DNA from: Drosophila pseudoobscura
Lineage: Eukaryota > Arthropoda > Insecta > Diptera > Drosophilidae
NCBI RefSeq assembly: GCF_009870125.1
Contig: NC_046679.1
Coordinates: 5,146,001 to 5,210,000 of the forward strand
Direction of reading: 5' to 3'
Length of the DNA stretch: 64,000 nucleotides
The position numbers and the translations under genes are program-made. The notes below the pieces were generated by a model. The model searched no databases. It was not told where the DNA came from and saw only the letters and a list, made by a program, of their open reading frames with translations. Positions 20,790 through 34,100 of this stretch are shown piece by piece. Numbering within the stretch: position 1 is the first letter of the stretch; each line of letters opens with the position of its first letter.

Positions 20790-23043
20790 TGTAATATTCG
20801 ACGCTTGTCGTGCCGTTTATTTGAATTATGAACGGCTAACTCCCAAAATTACAGCCTAAAACTAGGCAGAAGAAAAAAAAAAAATTCGAGTTGCAGAGCT
20901 TGTGAGCTTTAACCATACATAGAGTATCAGCTGTTTTGCGACCAAGTGGCAACACTAAGATATGCAATTTTTCTGCTTTGCACTATATTTCATTAAATAT
21001 TGCTGTGGCTGGATTCTGTATAACAGAAAAAGACCATAGAAGGTGTGGAAAAAACGTGGGTTGCTGTACCTAGTAGTCCCAGCCTCTGTCTTTTTTACCT
21101 CGTGGCCGTCAGAGTGACCGGCAGGGAAAAAAGAAGTCTGCTTGAGCGGACCCAGTTCTCTAAACAAGGTCAAGCCCAAAGTCAAAGCCTAGTGCAAGTG
21201 CCAAGTGCGGCTCAAAGTGATCATTGAATTTGAGTGGACGCGCCAGTTATATATCGCCAATACTGGGGCAGCCGTTCGACCATTTGGAAACGAGCGCCCC
21301 CAGTGTATCAACATTTTTCGAAACAGTGGTGCAATTCTGTTGAGGTAATTATCCACCCAGCTGCAGCGACCCGTTGAAAAATGTTCTGTTCTTTCCGTGT
21401 AGGATTAGCACCACTAGTATCTACGTATTGAAACGCTGGTCTAGAAGATACGGATTGGTTATTCCCGGAGACCTCTTGGCCACGTGCCCGTACCACCGTT
21501 CGGTAGCCGAGGGCCTGGACTTGCTCCTCAAGTAAACCCGATCGGTGTGCTCTGCAATCCTCGCCTGGACACGTTCGACCCATGGGGATGAGCTGAGTGA
21601 CTCTTCAAATAAACCAGTCCCCCCCCACGAGCAATCCAGTGGGCGAGGGTACCTCACCTCACGCCGCAGATGGACCGCGGTCATTGACCCCTGGCATCGG
21701 AAGCAGCTGATGTTACCTGCGCCCGGTACAATCGTGTGCCACCTTCAGACCTCGAGTAGGAACTCGGTCTCCAGCCGGGAAGCATCGAACCCGCATCGGA
21801 TTTAGTTATATTCTCTATCTTTCTTTCGAAATTAGACCCGATATGCGAAACCCTGTTTTTTTTAGCCGCTTTCTGTTTAACAATGTTCTTTTGATACGGC
21901 AAAAATGTGCAAAAGCCAAGTAAATACGGTATAAACAAAAAGGGAATTCCTGTCCATGGGCTAAGTCGAACTTGAACAAATGAGTAGTGTATTAATACCA
22001 ATTATTTTTACAGTTTTTTGATTTTGGTTGCCACGCATTCATCTCATCATCTATGCAGATACTCATCACAATCACACACATCATCATACTCATCCACCCA
22101 TCAAATCACCTCATCCAACACACAACGAAAGATCTTTCTGCGTGGGAGTCAAAGTTATTAATCGTTTCGTAAGTGATTATAAAAAAAAAAAAAACAAGTA
22201 AGCAATCTGAAAAGAATGAATGTGCGGTAACTATTCGTTGGTCTTCAACCATGATCACGGTTTTACACACGTAGTACTCATGCCTTTAAACGACTTTCCA
22301 TATACCCGATTTTTGTCTGGTTTTGGCACTGGCCAAGTACCGTAATGACATATGACGTTTCCTTGTTCATATGATGAACACGTACCTATTTCTTGCCTTT
22401 ATCTATACATACTACTAATCATTTTTATAGATTTAAGAACCTTATACGCTACCTCGCCCCTATGATACTCTTAATACTAGTAATACCCTATAAATGTAAG
22501 ACGATACCGAATAGCAGGCTTATATTAGGGACTAGGTTCTATTAGCGTTAGGTTTTATAGGAATTTAAATGAAGAATTATGGATTGTTTAAATAAAGTAG
22601 TTTTGGAAATGAACCGTGGCTAAATAGATTATATCGGAACCATGCAACCTCGAAAAACGGAGATGTGACCCACCGCAGTCTTTGTTGGAGGGATCCTGAC
22701 GATTAATAGGTGGCCCTGAAGGATCATGGTAGGGTGGGCGTTCTCGCCAATGGGCGATACCGCAGCCGACAAAGATCTGACCGGTGATCTTCTTCGTTCA
22801 CGTGTACATGCTGATCTGTCCCTTTGACCCCCCTGTATCCCGTTTCCTAGTATCCTTTCCCTACTCGTACGCGATTTTTTTTATAAATTCTTATCTCGAC
22901 CATTTGCCAGAGCTATAAATGGGTAGTAAAATTTCCTCCATGCCCACACCCCGCCGACCAGAGACAAAAGCCGAAGCCAGCGCGTACTTCCTACTCCCGT
23001 TTACTTATCATCAGCTCCTCGACCCTGTACGTTGTATGCTACA
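20790..23043 (+). repeat. 3' long terminal repeat
   Basis: This is the 2254-bp partner of the 5' LTR, with the same TGT...ACA ends. I noted one difference, C at 21655 where the 5' copy has A. The candidate polyadenylation motif AATAAA is at 22591-22596. Near identity of the two LTRs indicates little time since insertion, or very recent gene conversion. Confidence 0.95.
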
Positions 23044-23047
23044 CATG
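23044..23047. repeat. Target-site duplication, right copy (CATG)
   Basis: This matches 12683-12686. Removing the element and one copy restores CTGCCATGGGTGGCAG, a near-palindromic target with CTGCC/GGCAG arms around the insertion point. Confidence 0.9.
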
Positions 23048-24204
23048 GGTGGCAGAGAGCAGGGGTAAAGCGTTTTTAACGCGCATAATTCTCACACAGA
23101 TACACACATCTGTACATTGTTAGTGCCATGTAATTAAGCGCATGCTAAAAAACGGTACGAGTATGCAACAAGAATGTCCCGTATCCAGTGGCAGCGTCGC
23201 AGGCCAGAGGCTTCCTTCCATGAAGCCACCGATGGTAGTTGTGCCAACCGCCAATCAATAACCGGGCGATGGATGGTGGGCGGGGGTGGTGATACGCCAC
23301 TTTAATTGGAGTCATGTCAAAAACAGGCGAGCCAAGTGCGGAAAAAATCAAATTTATTTTGAAGCTGATGGTGCAACTCCTGTTGGCGCATGTGCCAGAT
23401 CAATCAATATCAATCCGCAGCCACATTACGCATACGTCTGTTGTCGGAGCTGTCAGAAACTGTATACGAGGCAAGAAACTAAGGCTTCACGGGGAACTCG
23501 TTCTGGGATGTTTTTAGGCCAGGTAAGCGCAACATTCACTGTCGCTTGGGCACTCGTATGTATCAAAGGACAGTGCTATATATGGACTTTTGCTTGTCCA
23601 GTGGCAGGCGGTCCATTGTTGTCTGTCAGCCCCTGGTAATTTATGCAAATATACCCAAGGCTTGATACGGACACACGATGCTCGTCAAACTTTCGCCGAG
23701 CGCCGAGCAAACACACACACACACACAGGCACACAAAACCTGCAGATGTAAACTATTTAGCAAACATTTGCATAAACATGGGTATGTGCTTTGGCATAAT
23801 GAAAAGCTGGTCAAATATTTACACACCCTGCAGTAAAGTGACCCACTGTTTGGTGGCCACAAGGGAAAGAGTTATTCCACAATTACAACAAACATCGTGA
23901 AAAAATGTATATAATTTTAGCGGCACAGTGCGCCCAGTGGCTCTTTACGGCTGGGCTGCTCATGTCAAGTCCAATAAATTTAATAACGCATACTAAAACC
24001 CTAAGCAGACACGCACACGCGAGAGGAAAACTCGAATAAAAAAAGCCGCCAGCGGCAGAGCAAAATGTGTGGAATACAAGTTAAATAGGGTGCAGCATGC
24101 GATGAGCGGCGGGCGTGGAGCATAAACATTTTCCATTCAACTTAAAATTGTTTACAGAATAATGTGAAAATGGCTGCCAAGCATGTGTTGCCTCGCTCTC
24201 TCCG

Positions 24205-24248
24205 CTCTCTCTCTCTCTCTCTCTATGTGAGTGCGTGTGTGTGTGTGT
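24205..24248. repeat. Compound CT/GT microsatellite
   Basis: A (CT)10 run at 24205-24224 is followed after 10 bp by a GT run at 24235-24248. CT/GA runs can bind GAGA factor (Trl) in Drosophila, but the sequence alone does not show regulatory use here. Confidence 0.8.
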
Positions 24249-24309
24249 GGGTTTGTGTGCTTATGTCAAAATAGCGATAAATGTTGCTAAGCGAGAACAA
24301 CAATATAAA

Positions 24310-24330
24310 CAGCAGCAGCAGCAGCAGCAG
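24310..24330. repeat. (CAG)7 trinucleotide repeat
   Basis: Seven perfect CAG units in apparent noncoding DNA. Confidence 0.85.
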
Positions 24331-25087
24331 CAAGGGAATTTATGCCAAAGCTGGTGCCTGGCTTCTCGCTCCTGGCCCTATGCCATAAGTTCAATGTTTT
24401 TTAAATACCGAAAAAACAATCATTGGCAGAACGGGGGCTTTGCATTACACAACATTACGCATACGCCACGCTGGCTTACTGCACAAAATGGCTGCCCGCA
24501 TGTGACTAACGGAAAGTGGGAGGTGGAGGGGTCCTCCTGCCTGGAGATTTTATGGCCTGCTAAAGGGCCACATTTTTATACATTTCACGCGCTCACATAA
24601 ATAACGATTATGCCCCGGCCAAACGGAGCAGAAGGTTTATGACTTTTGCCCAGGAGCGACTGCCATTGGCTCTGGCTTGTTGGCCTCGAATTCCTTAAAT
24701 GGCTTCATTCTGCGGGAAAACTGTCAATTGACAGCTGCCGGAATAGATGAGTCTAATTTATGTGCATGGGATGTGAGGAAAACGGAATGAAAATGGAAAA
24801 CTTTCCACTTTCCGACAGAGCCGGGCGTCTCATATGTGCTGCTGCGCAAAGTTTCCGGTAAATTAATCCAAAGTGTTGCGGTCCAATGGCAACAGACACC
24901 GCAAGTCGCAGTGGCAGTCGCAGTAGAAGTCGGTGGCAAAGTTTTGGCCGGATTGTTCTAAATTCAAAGACAAAACAGTCACGACAACAAGAGGTGGTGC
25001 AACACCATCCACCATTGCTGCTGCTGCTGCTGCACAAATGTCGCTTCCAAATTGTCACTGGCAGCTGTGGTCGTTCCTGTTGCAGAC

Positions 25088-25088
<1 letters not shown>

Positions 25089-25124
<36 letters not shown>
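25089..25124. repeat. (CAG)12 trinucleotide repeat
   Basis: Twelve perfect CAG units, the longest trinucleotide repeat noted. No credible coding frame surrounds it. Confidence 0.9.
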
Positions 25125-25127
<3 letters not shown>

Positions 25128-27216
25128 GAACAGCCATGGTAACGACACTTGGCGAGGCATCGTCAGCGGAACTGCAGACACGCACTCGAAAATGTTTTAG
25201 CTGCAAATGTGTTGTCGTTGCTGTTGTAATCAACACCCATAAATACACACACACACACACGTACAGACAAGACACATAGATACACTGACACGATGGAAGT
25301 TGCCCCGACAAAACCTCAAAGTTGCAATATAGTGAAAAGTCAATTGCATTTTGATGTTGGCAACGCCGCAGCAGCAGACAAGGCTACAGAAAGGGCAACA
25401 TTGGCAGGAGCAGAAGCCACAATGCATTTGGAGTGCAAGTTCTGGCATCTAATGAAACAATATTCAATTATTTATCACAATAATGGTTACAGCCCGAGAG
25501 CACCATGCCAGACACTGACTATCGGCAACGTGGCAAAAGCCCAAACTTAATTAGAGCCAGGAAGTGTGTGAGCCTAATGAGAGGGAGAGAGCCTTACTTG
25601 TCTGTGTGTGTATTATTAAATATAATCAATATGCAAATGACATAGAAAATTCGAAAATAATTTCCCATCTATGGAAACTGTTTTACAATAGAAATTGATA
25701 CGAATCAAGGAACATTTTCGGGCGTTATTACACAACAAATATTTATAATTAGTCTTGATTAAGGTGTGAATAATGCGGTTTATAAAATATTCCAATTTCG
25801 TGCACAAATTAGTTTTGTACATGCTTTCCAGATGAATGGCCAACAAATTGCAATTTAATTACATCAAAACAGTTCGCAAAATTGAAATTAGCACAACATG
25901 TTTGCAAGCCGAACTTTTGGCCAACTAATGAAACAGCCAATTGAGTTTCGCTGAAATTAAATTAAGCCATAATTTCCACTCGAGGAGTAGTATTAACAAC
26001 TGGGAAGTACAACTCGTATCGCATGGAAGTGCTCCTCCTCCCCCCCGTTGCTCTTGTTGGCCGCGCTCCTGGTGTCGTGTCAACACCTTGTCAAACTTTC
26101 CCCTCAAGTGTGCCAATTGGTAACAGGTGGCAACAGACAAGGACCTGGGCAACTTACTTCTATTTCAATGCATGTCAACTGGGAATGTCAGTTGGCCTTT
26201 TTGGCCACCATGCGCATAAATGAAAAACGTGCTCGAGTTGCTCGAGTTAACTTCCTCACTGTTACCTTTTATGTACCTTCTGTGCCATTCTCCGAGCACC
26301 AACAGAATTCTCTGAATTTTTTTCCCCAGCCAACTTCCATTTGCAAATCATGATTGACATGCGAGTTGCCAGAGAAATGAAAAAATACACCAGGCGTCTC
26401 TATTTGCATTTCACTGTAACTTCCACTGCACCCTCTCTTTTGGCACTACGAAATGTAACTTGATTTTAATTAGCCGAGCAGCTGCAAAGTGAAAAAGTTG
26501 TTGAAAGTTTGCTCAATTGATTTCGCAAAGTAATTTGATAAGCACAACATTTTTAAACACAATTTGGCCGGGACAAAAGTTGCAATCATTAAATATTTTC
26601 ATTTTCGTTTTACATTTTCACTTCTCGCAACAGATTCTAGTAATTTGAGTTACCCATTCATAATGAAATTCGCACTATTTTCCATAGAATTCAATTAAGA
26701 ACTTTTCGTGTCTGCCACAGACGGGGCTTCGGCTTCGACCATCAACCCAACTTTAAACTTGTTCGACGTTTTGTTGCTCTGGCCCCCGGACAATCTCCTC
26801 ATGAATTTCTATTCCCCATTTATGGCGTAGACTTTCTTGAAGATTTTCCCATGTCAAAGTCGTGAGGTTCCGAAATGTATAAATTTAGTTAGCTTAAGCC
26901 TAAAACTTTCGACAGCGGTCAAGGAAATTGTGCTCGGCTGGAAATTTATGGTCCAAATTAAAGATGACAAATTAATTATACGCCCTGTGAGCCAACTGTG
27001 AGCTTCCGTGCCAGCTGGGATTGCATTAAAATAGACGTGGCTGGGAGTTTCGAGTTCATTTATTATTCCTACCTATGCACAAGTCTGCCTTCAGTTCTTT
27101 TGTGTCGCCAATCCTTGACTCCTGAGTACTCCAGTCGACTCGACTATATCCGGCATCGATTCCACTCCACCTCACGCTGCCTCCCCCACTCGAGGAGTTG
27201 GCTTGTCTATTTCGTA

Positions 27217-27375
27217 TACCCTTGCAAAGGGTATTCTATTCCAGAGCCTTGGAAGGCATCAACGTCTTTTATTACCGGCTGAAACTTTCCAATAGAAATA
27301 ATCATTCGAGAACCATAAATATTTGTGGATAAATTTCTTAAATTTTCGACAAATGTTTAAGGGTATAAACAGCTT
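27217..27375 (+). repeat. Old short interspersed repeat, copy 3
   Basis: It begins with TACCCTTGCAAAGGGTA followed by TTCTATTCC. About 140 bp later it has AGGGTATAAACAGCTTTGG (from 27360). The same order of signatures occurs at 7645-7850 and, reversed, at 12493-12628. The right edge is uncertain. Confidence 0.4.
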
Positions 27376-30300
27376 TGGTCTTCACATCAGTCTCTCCTGT
27401 GTCGGTTTTGCATTTCTCGTACTGCAGTTTGAATTATTGGCAGCGTAAAAACGGTGACAGCCAAGTGCGTGACGTTCTACTGCAATTTTATGTTTGATCC
27501 AATGCGTCAGCAGGGGCTGACTCTCCACCATCTATGGCTTTCCAAGCGAATGGCTGTCCACTCAATCAGGATTTCAAGGATTTGAAGTGACAATCATAAT
27601 GCAGTCGTTGCATTGGGAATATGCTTTGTCTCCGACAGTGCCATAAGGAGAGAAAGAGACAGTAGACAGTGCAAAACGGGACGGAGGAGGAGACATAATC
27701 ATTGGGGCGGATTGAGATTTCCGTTCTTTGGCAGGTAATTGACTTACAGCACTAACAGCACTTGGCCGTGTTTAACTGACGTACTTGAAGGGCAGGACAG
27801 TGTAAATGCCCCAAAGTCTGGCCAGAACTTGTCTAGCAGGGTGATTCCTGATAAGAAATGCTGTGGGGGGGATGCTGGCAAATGCAAATTTCTCTTCAAA
27901 GAATTATAAACTTTATGAAAAGATATTTTCACTTTGACCTTACCTAATCTACACCAAGCTTGACCACTCTCCGCACACGACTACCCCTGATGGGGTCTCG
28001 GCTCTCTGTTGCGCTTCACTTCAACAGGCGAAAGTTTATGGCCAAAAGCCACAGCCCACACATCCCGACGCCCACAAAACACGACTCTTTCCTCAGACAA
28101 CACCGCCACTCCTGCTCCAACGCCTCCTCCTCCTCCTCCTCCTCCTGCTGGCTGGTTGCCTCCTTTGACATGCCACAGGAGTGACCTGAGAGCAGGAATT
28201 GCACGTAGCCAAAACTTGTTCGTACTTTCTCATAGTCGAATTTCTTTTCTCTTTTCTCGTTTCTCGTTTTTCCTCTCGTTTCCTCTTTGTTTCAGCTTCA
28301 TTTTTGGCTTTCTGAGGCTTCTTATTCTCCTCATTTTTTCTTTGTGCATTTTTGTGCTAAGTTCTCTCTATTATTTGCTCTGACCACATTTTTCTAGTTT
28401 TTGCACGTTTCTACTTTATTACCGTTCACTCCGTTTCTCTGTCTCTCTCTCTCTCCCTCTGCCCATCCATCCACCGCCTCCTCTTGTGTCTCTTTTATGG
28501 CCTGGCCAACACGAGAAAAAAAGTGGCTACCACAAACTATACAAGCATCTAGACAGACAAACTGCGGTCAAGATGGCTCTGCTCTGCCATCTCTTTGTGT
28601 TCGGCAATTTCTAATTTCGGGCATTTACAACAAAATAATGTAATGTTTGTTTGCAACCGCACCGCACCGCACCAAATGCCGATACTACATAGATAACTTA
28701 ACAACTTAATGGCCAACCGCAAGTAAAGAAACTTTATAGGAATACTCGTAGGGCCTTGGGCTTTCGATTGGGCTTTTGATTGGGTGTTGGGAGGTGGATG
28801 TGGATGTGGGTAAGCACACACAAAAGGAGCTCACAGAAACCAAAAAGTGAACGACAACACTTTGCTGTACATAAATCAATTGGGAGCATCGGAAGACAGG
28901 GTCCAGACCAGAGGAGAGCAGGCAGAATCAGGGGAATCAGAGCGATTACTTATGTCAGCACAAAAACACAAAGCAGGACAATGGATCTACTCTGGTGGGT
29001 GGATTACTTGGCTGCATGGAGGAATCCACCACCCCAAGGGGTCAACAAAAGGTGCAGGCCTCCTGCCGCTGCCGCTGCCACTGCTGCTGCACACACTCAA
29101 TGGAGGCGGCGGAGAATCAATGGGAGGTGAGCCCTAAATCAATGGAAGGTGGAAGCAGCAGGGGCCTTGGAATCAGGGCAGATGCAAAAGCATTTCGAGG
29201 TAAACATGTTGGCAAAGTGTTACAAGTGTTGCAAATCTCTTTGGCTGCCTCGGCCTGCGGTTGTGCCCGGGCCGGGGGAGAGGAAGGGCCTGGCTGAACC
29301 AGAGATTGGAGCAGAAGTTGGCCCAGTGTAAGTCCTTGGCTTAGGCTGGGAGCCTGGCGATTGGGAAAGTAGTTTGCATGTCGCGGTGAGGGGATTATAA
29401 ACAGGTTGACTTATTCGCACACACATACCGGACCCTCCTCTCCTCTGAAGGACTCTCCCGAAATGAGCAAATCAAACGGCTGCACAACAATGTTGGGTCA
29501 ACGAGGGTTGAGTGAGCCATTCCATACGATATTTATAGGGAAAACAACTTTCTGGTGTCGTGATTTATGAACGTTTCAACTTTTCCACCTTATCAGCAAA
29601 AGTTTTGTTCTCTCTATTTTCCAACATAGCCGGAACGCGGTCTGGCATATGGCTGGGTCTGCGTAGGTGAGGACTTTTAATATGCACACAGACACGCACC
29701 ACACTCTAAACCTCCACCGCCACCTCCACCCCTGACTGTCTGCTGGTGCTGTCGCCTCCCCTCCCCTCCCCTTCCTCTTCGTGGCTGTCCACCCCTTTTC
29801 TCCTGATGTTGCCAAGGGCAAGTTGCGGACTGGCGGGAGCTAAACTTTGGCGTACAACAAAATTTCGCAAAGCATTTTATCACGTTACGCTTTCAACTGG
29901 CTATAAAAATGCATTCACATTCTGCTCGGCTGGCTCTGACATGACGTTGCACCCCCACCCCCAGACATTATGGCTCCCCCAAAGCTCTGCAGCGGCGACT
30001 GTATAGGGGTCTATAAAAATTATGCCCCTAAATCGAGCTGATAGCGATGTAGACGAGCTGATTGGGGCCGTATTTACCCTACTCAAGCGCTGACAGCGCC
30101 AGCCTGAGAAGTCCTTTCAGATTTTACCATGAAAATCGATTCGAAAATTTATAGCGAGACCTTTGTTGGAATTGCCTTCATAGAGCGGGAGTGCTAAAGC
30201 GCGTTTATTGGTATTAACTGAGAGAACTAAAAGGGATTTTACATTAGTTTGTCCTGTGATCTATGGGACATTTTTATCACTCTCGAGTAAAGCTGTGCTT

Positions 30301-31080
30301 GAACTCCCTTTTACTATCTATATCAACATTAATACGAAATGATACGGCAAATAAAATATGCAAACGGTTCCCTGTATTCATATCTGTTGCAGCTCTGTGT
30401 TCTCTGCCCAGGCTTCTTCTTCGTTGTTCTCTAGGTGAAGAGTAAGCTTCGTTTATTCCAGACTGAAGAGCATAGACAAGAACGATACTAGATTTGCAAT
30501 CCCTCCCCAACCTGCAAACACATCTAAGTCCGGACAATGTGAGTCCAATATCAAATTGCAATTGAATAGCGATACACAGACAGAGGCTATGAACCAGAAT
30601 CGATGCAATATTAGATTCCCAGCCCTGTCCGGACCCAGTCCCACCCACCACAGTGCCAACCAAGCTGGCGATACTCAAATCAAATCATATGAAATTTAAA
30701 ACTGATGTCAGCCAGCTGCTCAACCAATAAACGGGTGAGACGAGTCTCTGCATAGCAATTGCATAATTTAATTGATTTAAAAGTACGATGTGGTGCCGGC
30801 ACCTTGATTGGCCATAAAAGTGAAAGCACAAATACAATTATGTATCAATATTGAACAACAATAAATAAAATATTAAATTAACACGGAAGCGGAGGCGAAC
30901 ATCAGTTGCAGTTTGCCAGAGTTGTGGCAATGACAATGGCAGTGGCAGTGGCAGTGGCAGTGCCAGGAGCCGGCTAACCTGGCCACAAATAGTTGTTAAA
31001 CAAATGTTTTTTGGGCGCAACAACGACTGCGAAAGCCAAATAAATTGCAATATTCATGAAAATTGTAAACACATTCGCAC

Positions 31081-31111
31081 ATACTCGTGCGAGTATTTAC
31101 GAGTACTCGTA
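31081..31111. repeat. Adjacent perfect palindromes built on ACTCG
   Basis: ATACTCGTGCGAGTAT (31081-31096) has 7-bp arms around a 2-nt centre. TACGAGTACTCGTA (31098-31111) is a perfect 14-bp palindrome one base further on. They could form hairpins or be paired binding sites. Function is unknown. Confidence 0.6.
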
Positions 31112-34100
31112 TCCGTATGAATGCCAATTGGTGTACAATGCAAAAGTTTGCATTTCCTTTGTGTGCACACAAATTATATTTTGTCAATTGAAAACGCCAG
31201 CAAAAACATCAGAGAGTGTGTACGTGTGTGTGTGTGTGTGTGTGCATACGATATTTAATTTCTGCTCTTATAAAATTCAACAATTTCCTCATACATTCAA
31301 TTATATGATAATGAAATATTCAGAGCGACTGTGGCGACCAGAGCTTGTTAAATATTCAAAACTAATTTTCAGACGACCGACTCGACTCGCAAATGTCTCT
31401 AAATTTTGTATTTCAAAACGTGTGAAGTGACAAATTGCATTCTTAATACAACACCAGAGCCGGGCCAGAGCCGGGCCAGAGCTGGGCGGGAGACACATTT
31501 TTCTGTTTAATAATACTCCCATTAACTCTTCATAATTAATCATTAAATATTATCATTAGCCACACTTTGCCAGCCCCGCAGCAATCGTCAAACAATGCCC
31601 CTTGAATGGCTGCCATAGGAAATTACCAGAGCCACAAATAGTTGTTGACAACCCATATTTTTGTGGGCTGCCACTTGGCTGCCGTAAACAACTCCCCCAA
31701 TGGCTTCCTGGCGGCTCCTTTGTGTGGCATTCAGCATTCACCATTCACCATTCACGCCCCATCGAGGCGGGCGACATAAATTGCCCTCTGCAAGGTGCAA
31801 ATTGCCAACAATAAATTGTAATTAATGATTTATAGGTGGTCTGTCATTGCGATACAGGGCAGGCTGGATAAGGGCAGGAGCATACTTGGGACACTGATTG
31901 GTTCTACGCTGAGTGTGGCAGCAATGATTGGTAGATCGAGAAGAGGGACATCTCATGGGTATCTCAGTGTCGACTCCTGGCAACCCATATTAAATGACAA
32001 ATGTTCGTCGTGGTAGGCATAAATATTTCAATTAGAGTTCGTGATTTCCATGTTTCGCACCGGATTCTTGACTAGGGCTAGATATATGGGTTGGCTTTTC
32101 CGGGGCTGCTCAGTGGTGGGGAGGGGAAGTCTCAATTTCATTTCCACCTGGCAGCCGGTGTCTGTCTGGCAGTAAGTAAGATTGCCATTTGTGTGCAGCT
32201 ACTTTTCGACCAGATTAATGTGGGTCGTGTGACCTCGAGTCCTTGGTGGCGCCCCAGTTTGCCAGTTAAGGTGTATTATCAGCCAATTTCCCAAATGCAG
32301 CCCTCCCACAGCTAAGCACTTGGTGGTTATCCCTTTTCGCCCCCACCCCACATAATGTGCTCGTTTCGATGCAGCAAGTGGCTGGCTTTCCCTCGCCAAC
32401 TTTTTCCGCTGGATTGCTACAGTTTCCTTTTTTCTTATCGGGAAAGCAGAGCAAGAGCTTCCTAGCTGAAGCTGAACACCAAACAGCAAACCCACATGGC
32501 CCATCCTGCAGTCCCCAGAGAGCTCTGCAGAGCGCAAACATGTTGGGGCTCGCAAGCCTTTTGCATTTTAATTAAGGCGCATACCATGAGTGTTTGCTTA
32601 TTTAATTGCACAATCGGAAAAAGTTTCACGATGTGTTTTTTTTCTTGTATTTTTTTTGGGGGGCGGGGGTGCCGCCTTAACATGACAAGTTTGAAATATT
32701 AACAGAGGCGAGGGAGAGCCAACAAGAAATTCAATTTCGTGAAGGCAAACAAGTCGAAGGAGCAGCAACGTACAATTTTTGGCTGCATCTTCAGCCATGA
32801 ACATGAGAACGAGTCATCCTGCAGCGAAGGATGAAGGCAGCAAATTGCAGGCTGCATTTTATATATCCCGAAATTACAGCCTCTCTGATGACTGTGTGTG
32901 TGTGTGTGTGCCTGTGCGTGTCTGAGCAAATATACAAAAATATATCAGAGAAGTGCAGCCAGACAGATCGGAAAGGAGAGGAGAGGAAAGGAGAGCACGA
33001 GGGCCAACAAGGACCGACAGCGTGGTCGTTGTCGTTGTCGCTGGCATCATTTTACGTCATTTATCACAATCCTGACATGGCACCCGAACCCAGACAGGCC
33101 GGAAGACTACTGCGGATAACGCGGAATCAGAGCTGACGTGGCCACTGGAGAGTGTGTCCAGCCAGCATCCAATAAGCAGACAGTTCGACCAATCGCGAAT
33201 ATTTTAATACAATTTGAAACTTTTCCAGCATACTCGAAGGGCTTTCCTGCCCAGTTTGGACGGCAATCAGAGACGGTGATAATAATGGCCAAAAGAACAC
33301 AATTAAGAGTCTGTTTTTATCCGAGTAAATTAATTTCTGTAGTTTCTCATCTTACTCCTTCCTTCCCCCAGACCATGATTAAGCATTCCAAGCACAGCTG
33401 CAGAGTCGATTTCCACGTAGCGTATGCATTACATATAAGTATGAGAATATTTCATCTATAAGATGACTTGCTCCTGATGAACATATCAAATTTCGATCAG
33501 TAATTTATGTGTTATCCTAATGATGCCCGATGCCAGAGCGTATTGGGCAAGGCCCAATGAATTTCCGATTGATTTTCCTGTTAATTTCCCTGAGCAACTT
33601 ATTGATATGCAAATTCAGATGGTTATGCTTGGTGCTGAGTTGGATTGTCCTTCTGCAAGTACTCCTTGCAAATTGCGGTAATAATATTTTGTGGTGTATT
33701 TACTATACATATTTCCCAGAGCTGGGGCGCTGTGCTCCAACGAACAGCAACCGAATGGAAGAGGTCCCCAGACAGAGGAATACAACTGACGAGCACCACA
33801 AAATAATAAAAATGAAAAACTAAGCTAATGGATATGCAAACAACTGGCAAAAGGGACCGGACAGGACGCACAGTGCCTGCAAATAGCAACGAACCGTAAT
33901 GCATCTAAATAAACACAAAAACAGAGACAGAGACAGAGAGGGAGAGCACACAGACTGAAAACCTACGGAAATGTGAAGAGGATTTGGGTTTTGGTTTAGA
34001 TACAGAAATAGAGATAGCATCCCCCATTGTTGGTGCTGTATTCTGTCTTTCTGTTTTATGCATATGCACAGTTTTTAATATTTATATTTCATTCTATTCC

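Larger units (their letters stand above)
12687..23043 (+). mobile_element. Full-length Ty3/gypsy LTR retrotransposon (Osvaldo/Ulysses-like)
   Basis: The complete element is 10,357 bp. It has two 2254-bp LTRs, a 992-nt leader containing a tRNA-Lys-type primer binding site, gag, pol in the -1 frame, a 73-nt tail with a hairpin and polypurine tract, and CATG target duplications. Pol domain order is protease, RT, RNase H, integrase, which is Ty3/gypsy (Metaviridae) order. There is no env between pol and the 3' LTR. Comparing the LTRs by eye I found one difference, A at 13552 against C at 21655, so insertion is very recent. From memory, the long LTRs and overall length resemble Ulysses of D. virilis and the Osvaldo group. 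I could not run the search to confirm this. No stop or frame break is seen in gag or pol, so the copy looks structurally intact. Its odd points are a RING-H2 finger at the Gag N terminus and a PBS set 84 nt away from the LTR. Confidence 0.96.
23048..27216. other. Noncoding DNA, no gene recognised
   Basis: No supported gene. It contains an AC run near 23712-23726, (CT)10 then GT repeats at 24205-24248, (CAG)7 at 24310-24330, CTG repeats near 25017-25032, (CAG)12 at 25089-25124 and an AC run near 25246-25260. The CAG tracts translate as polyglutamine, polyalanine or polyserine in short frames, but none is embedded in a credible gene. Confidence 0.6.

Noticed and set aside
25052..25181. PolyQ/polyA/polyL-type frames around (CAG)12
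   Set aside because: All frames of a CAG array are open, and the flanks carry no recognisable coding sequence.
33530..33823. A 97-codon frame with a hydrophobic stretch resembling a small membrane protein
   Set aside because: It is AT-rich, has no recognisable family or supporting signals, and overlaps another open frame on the opposite strand.
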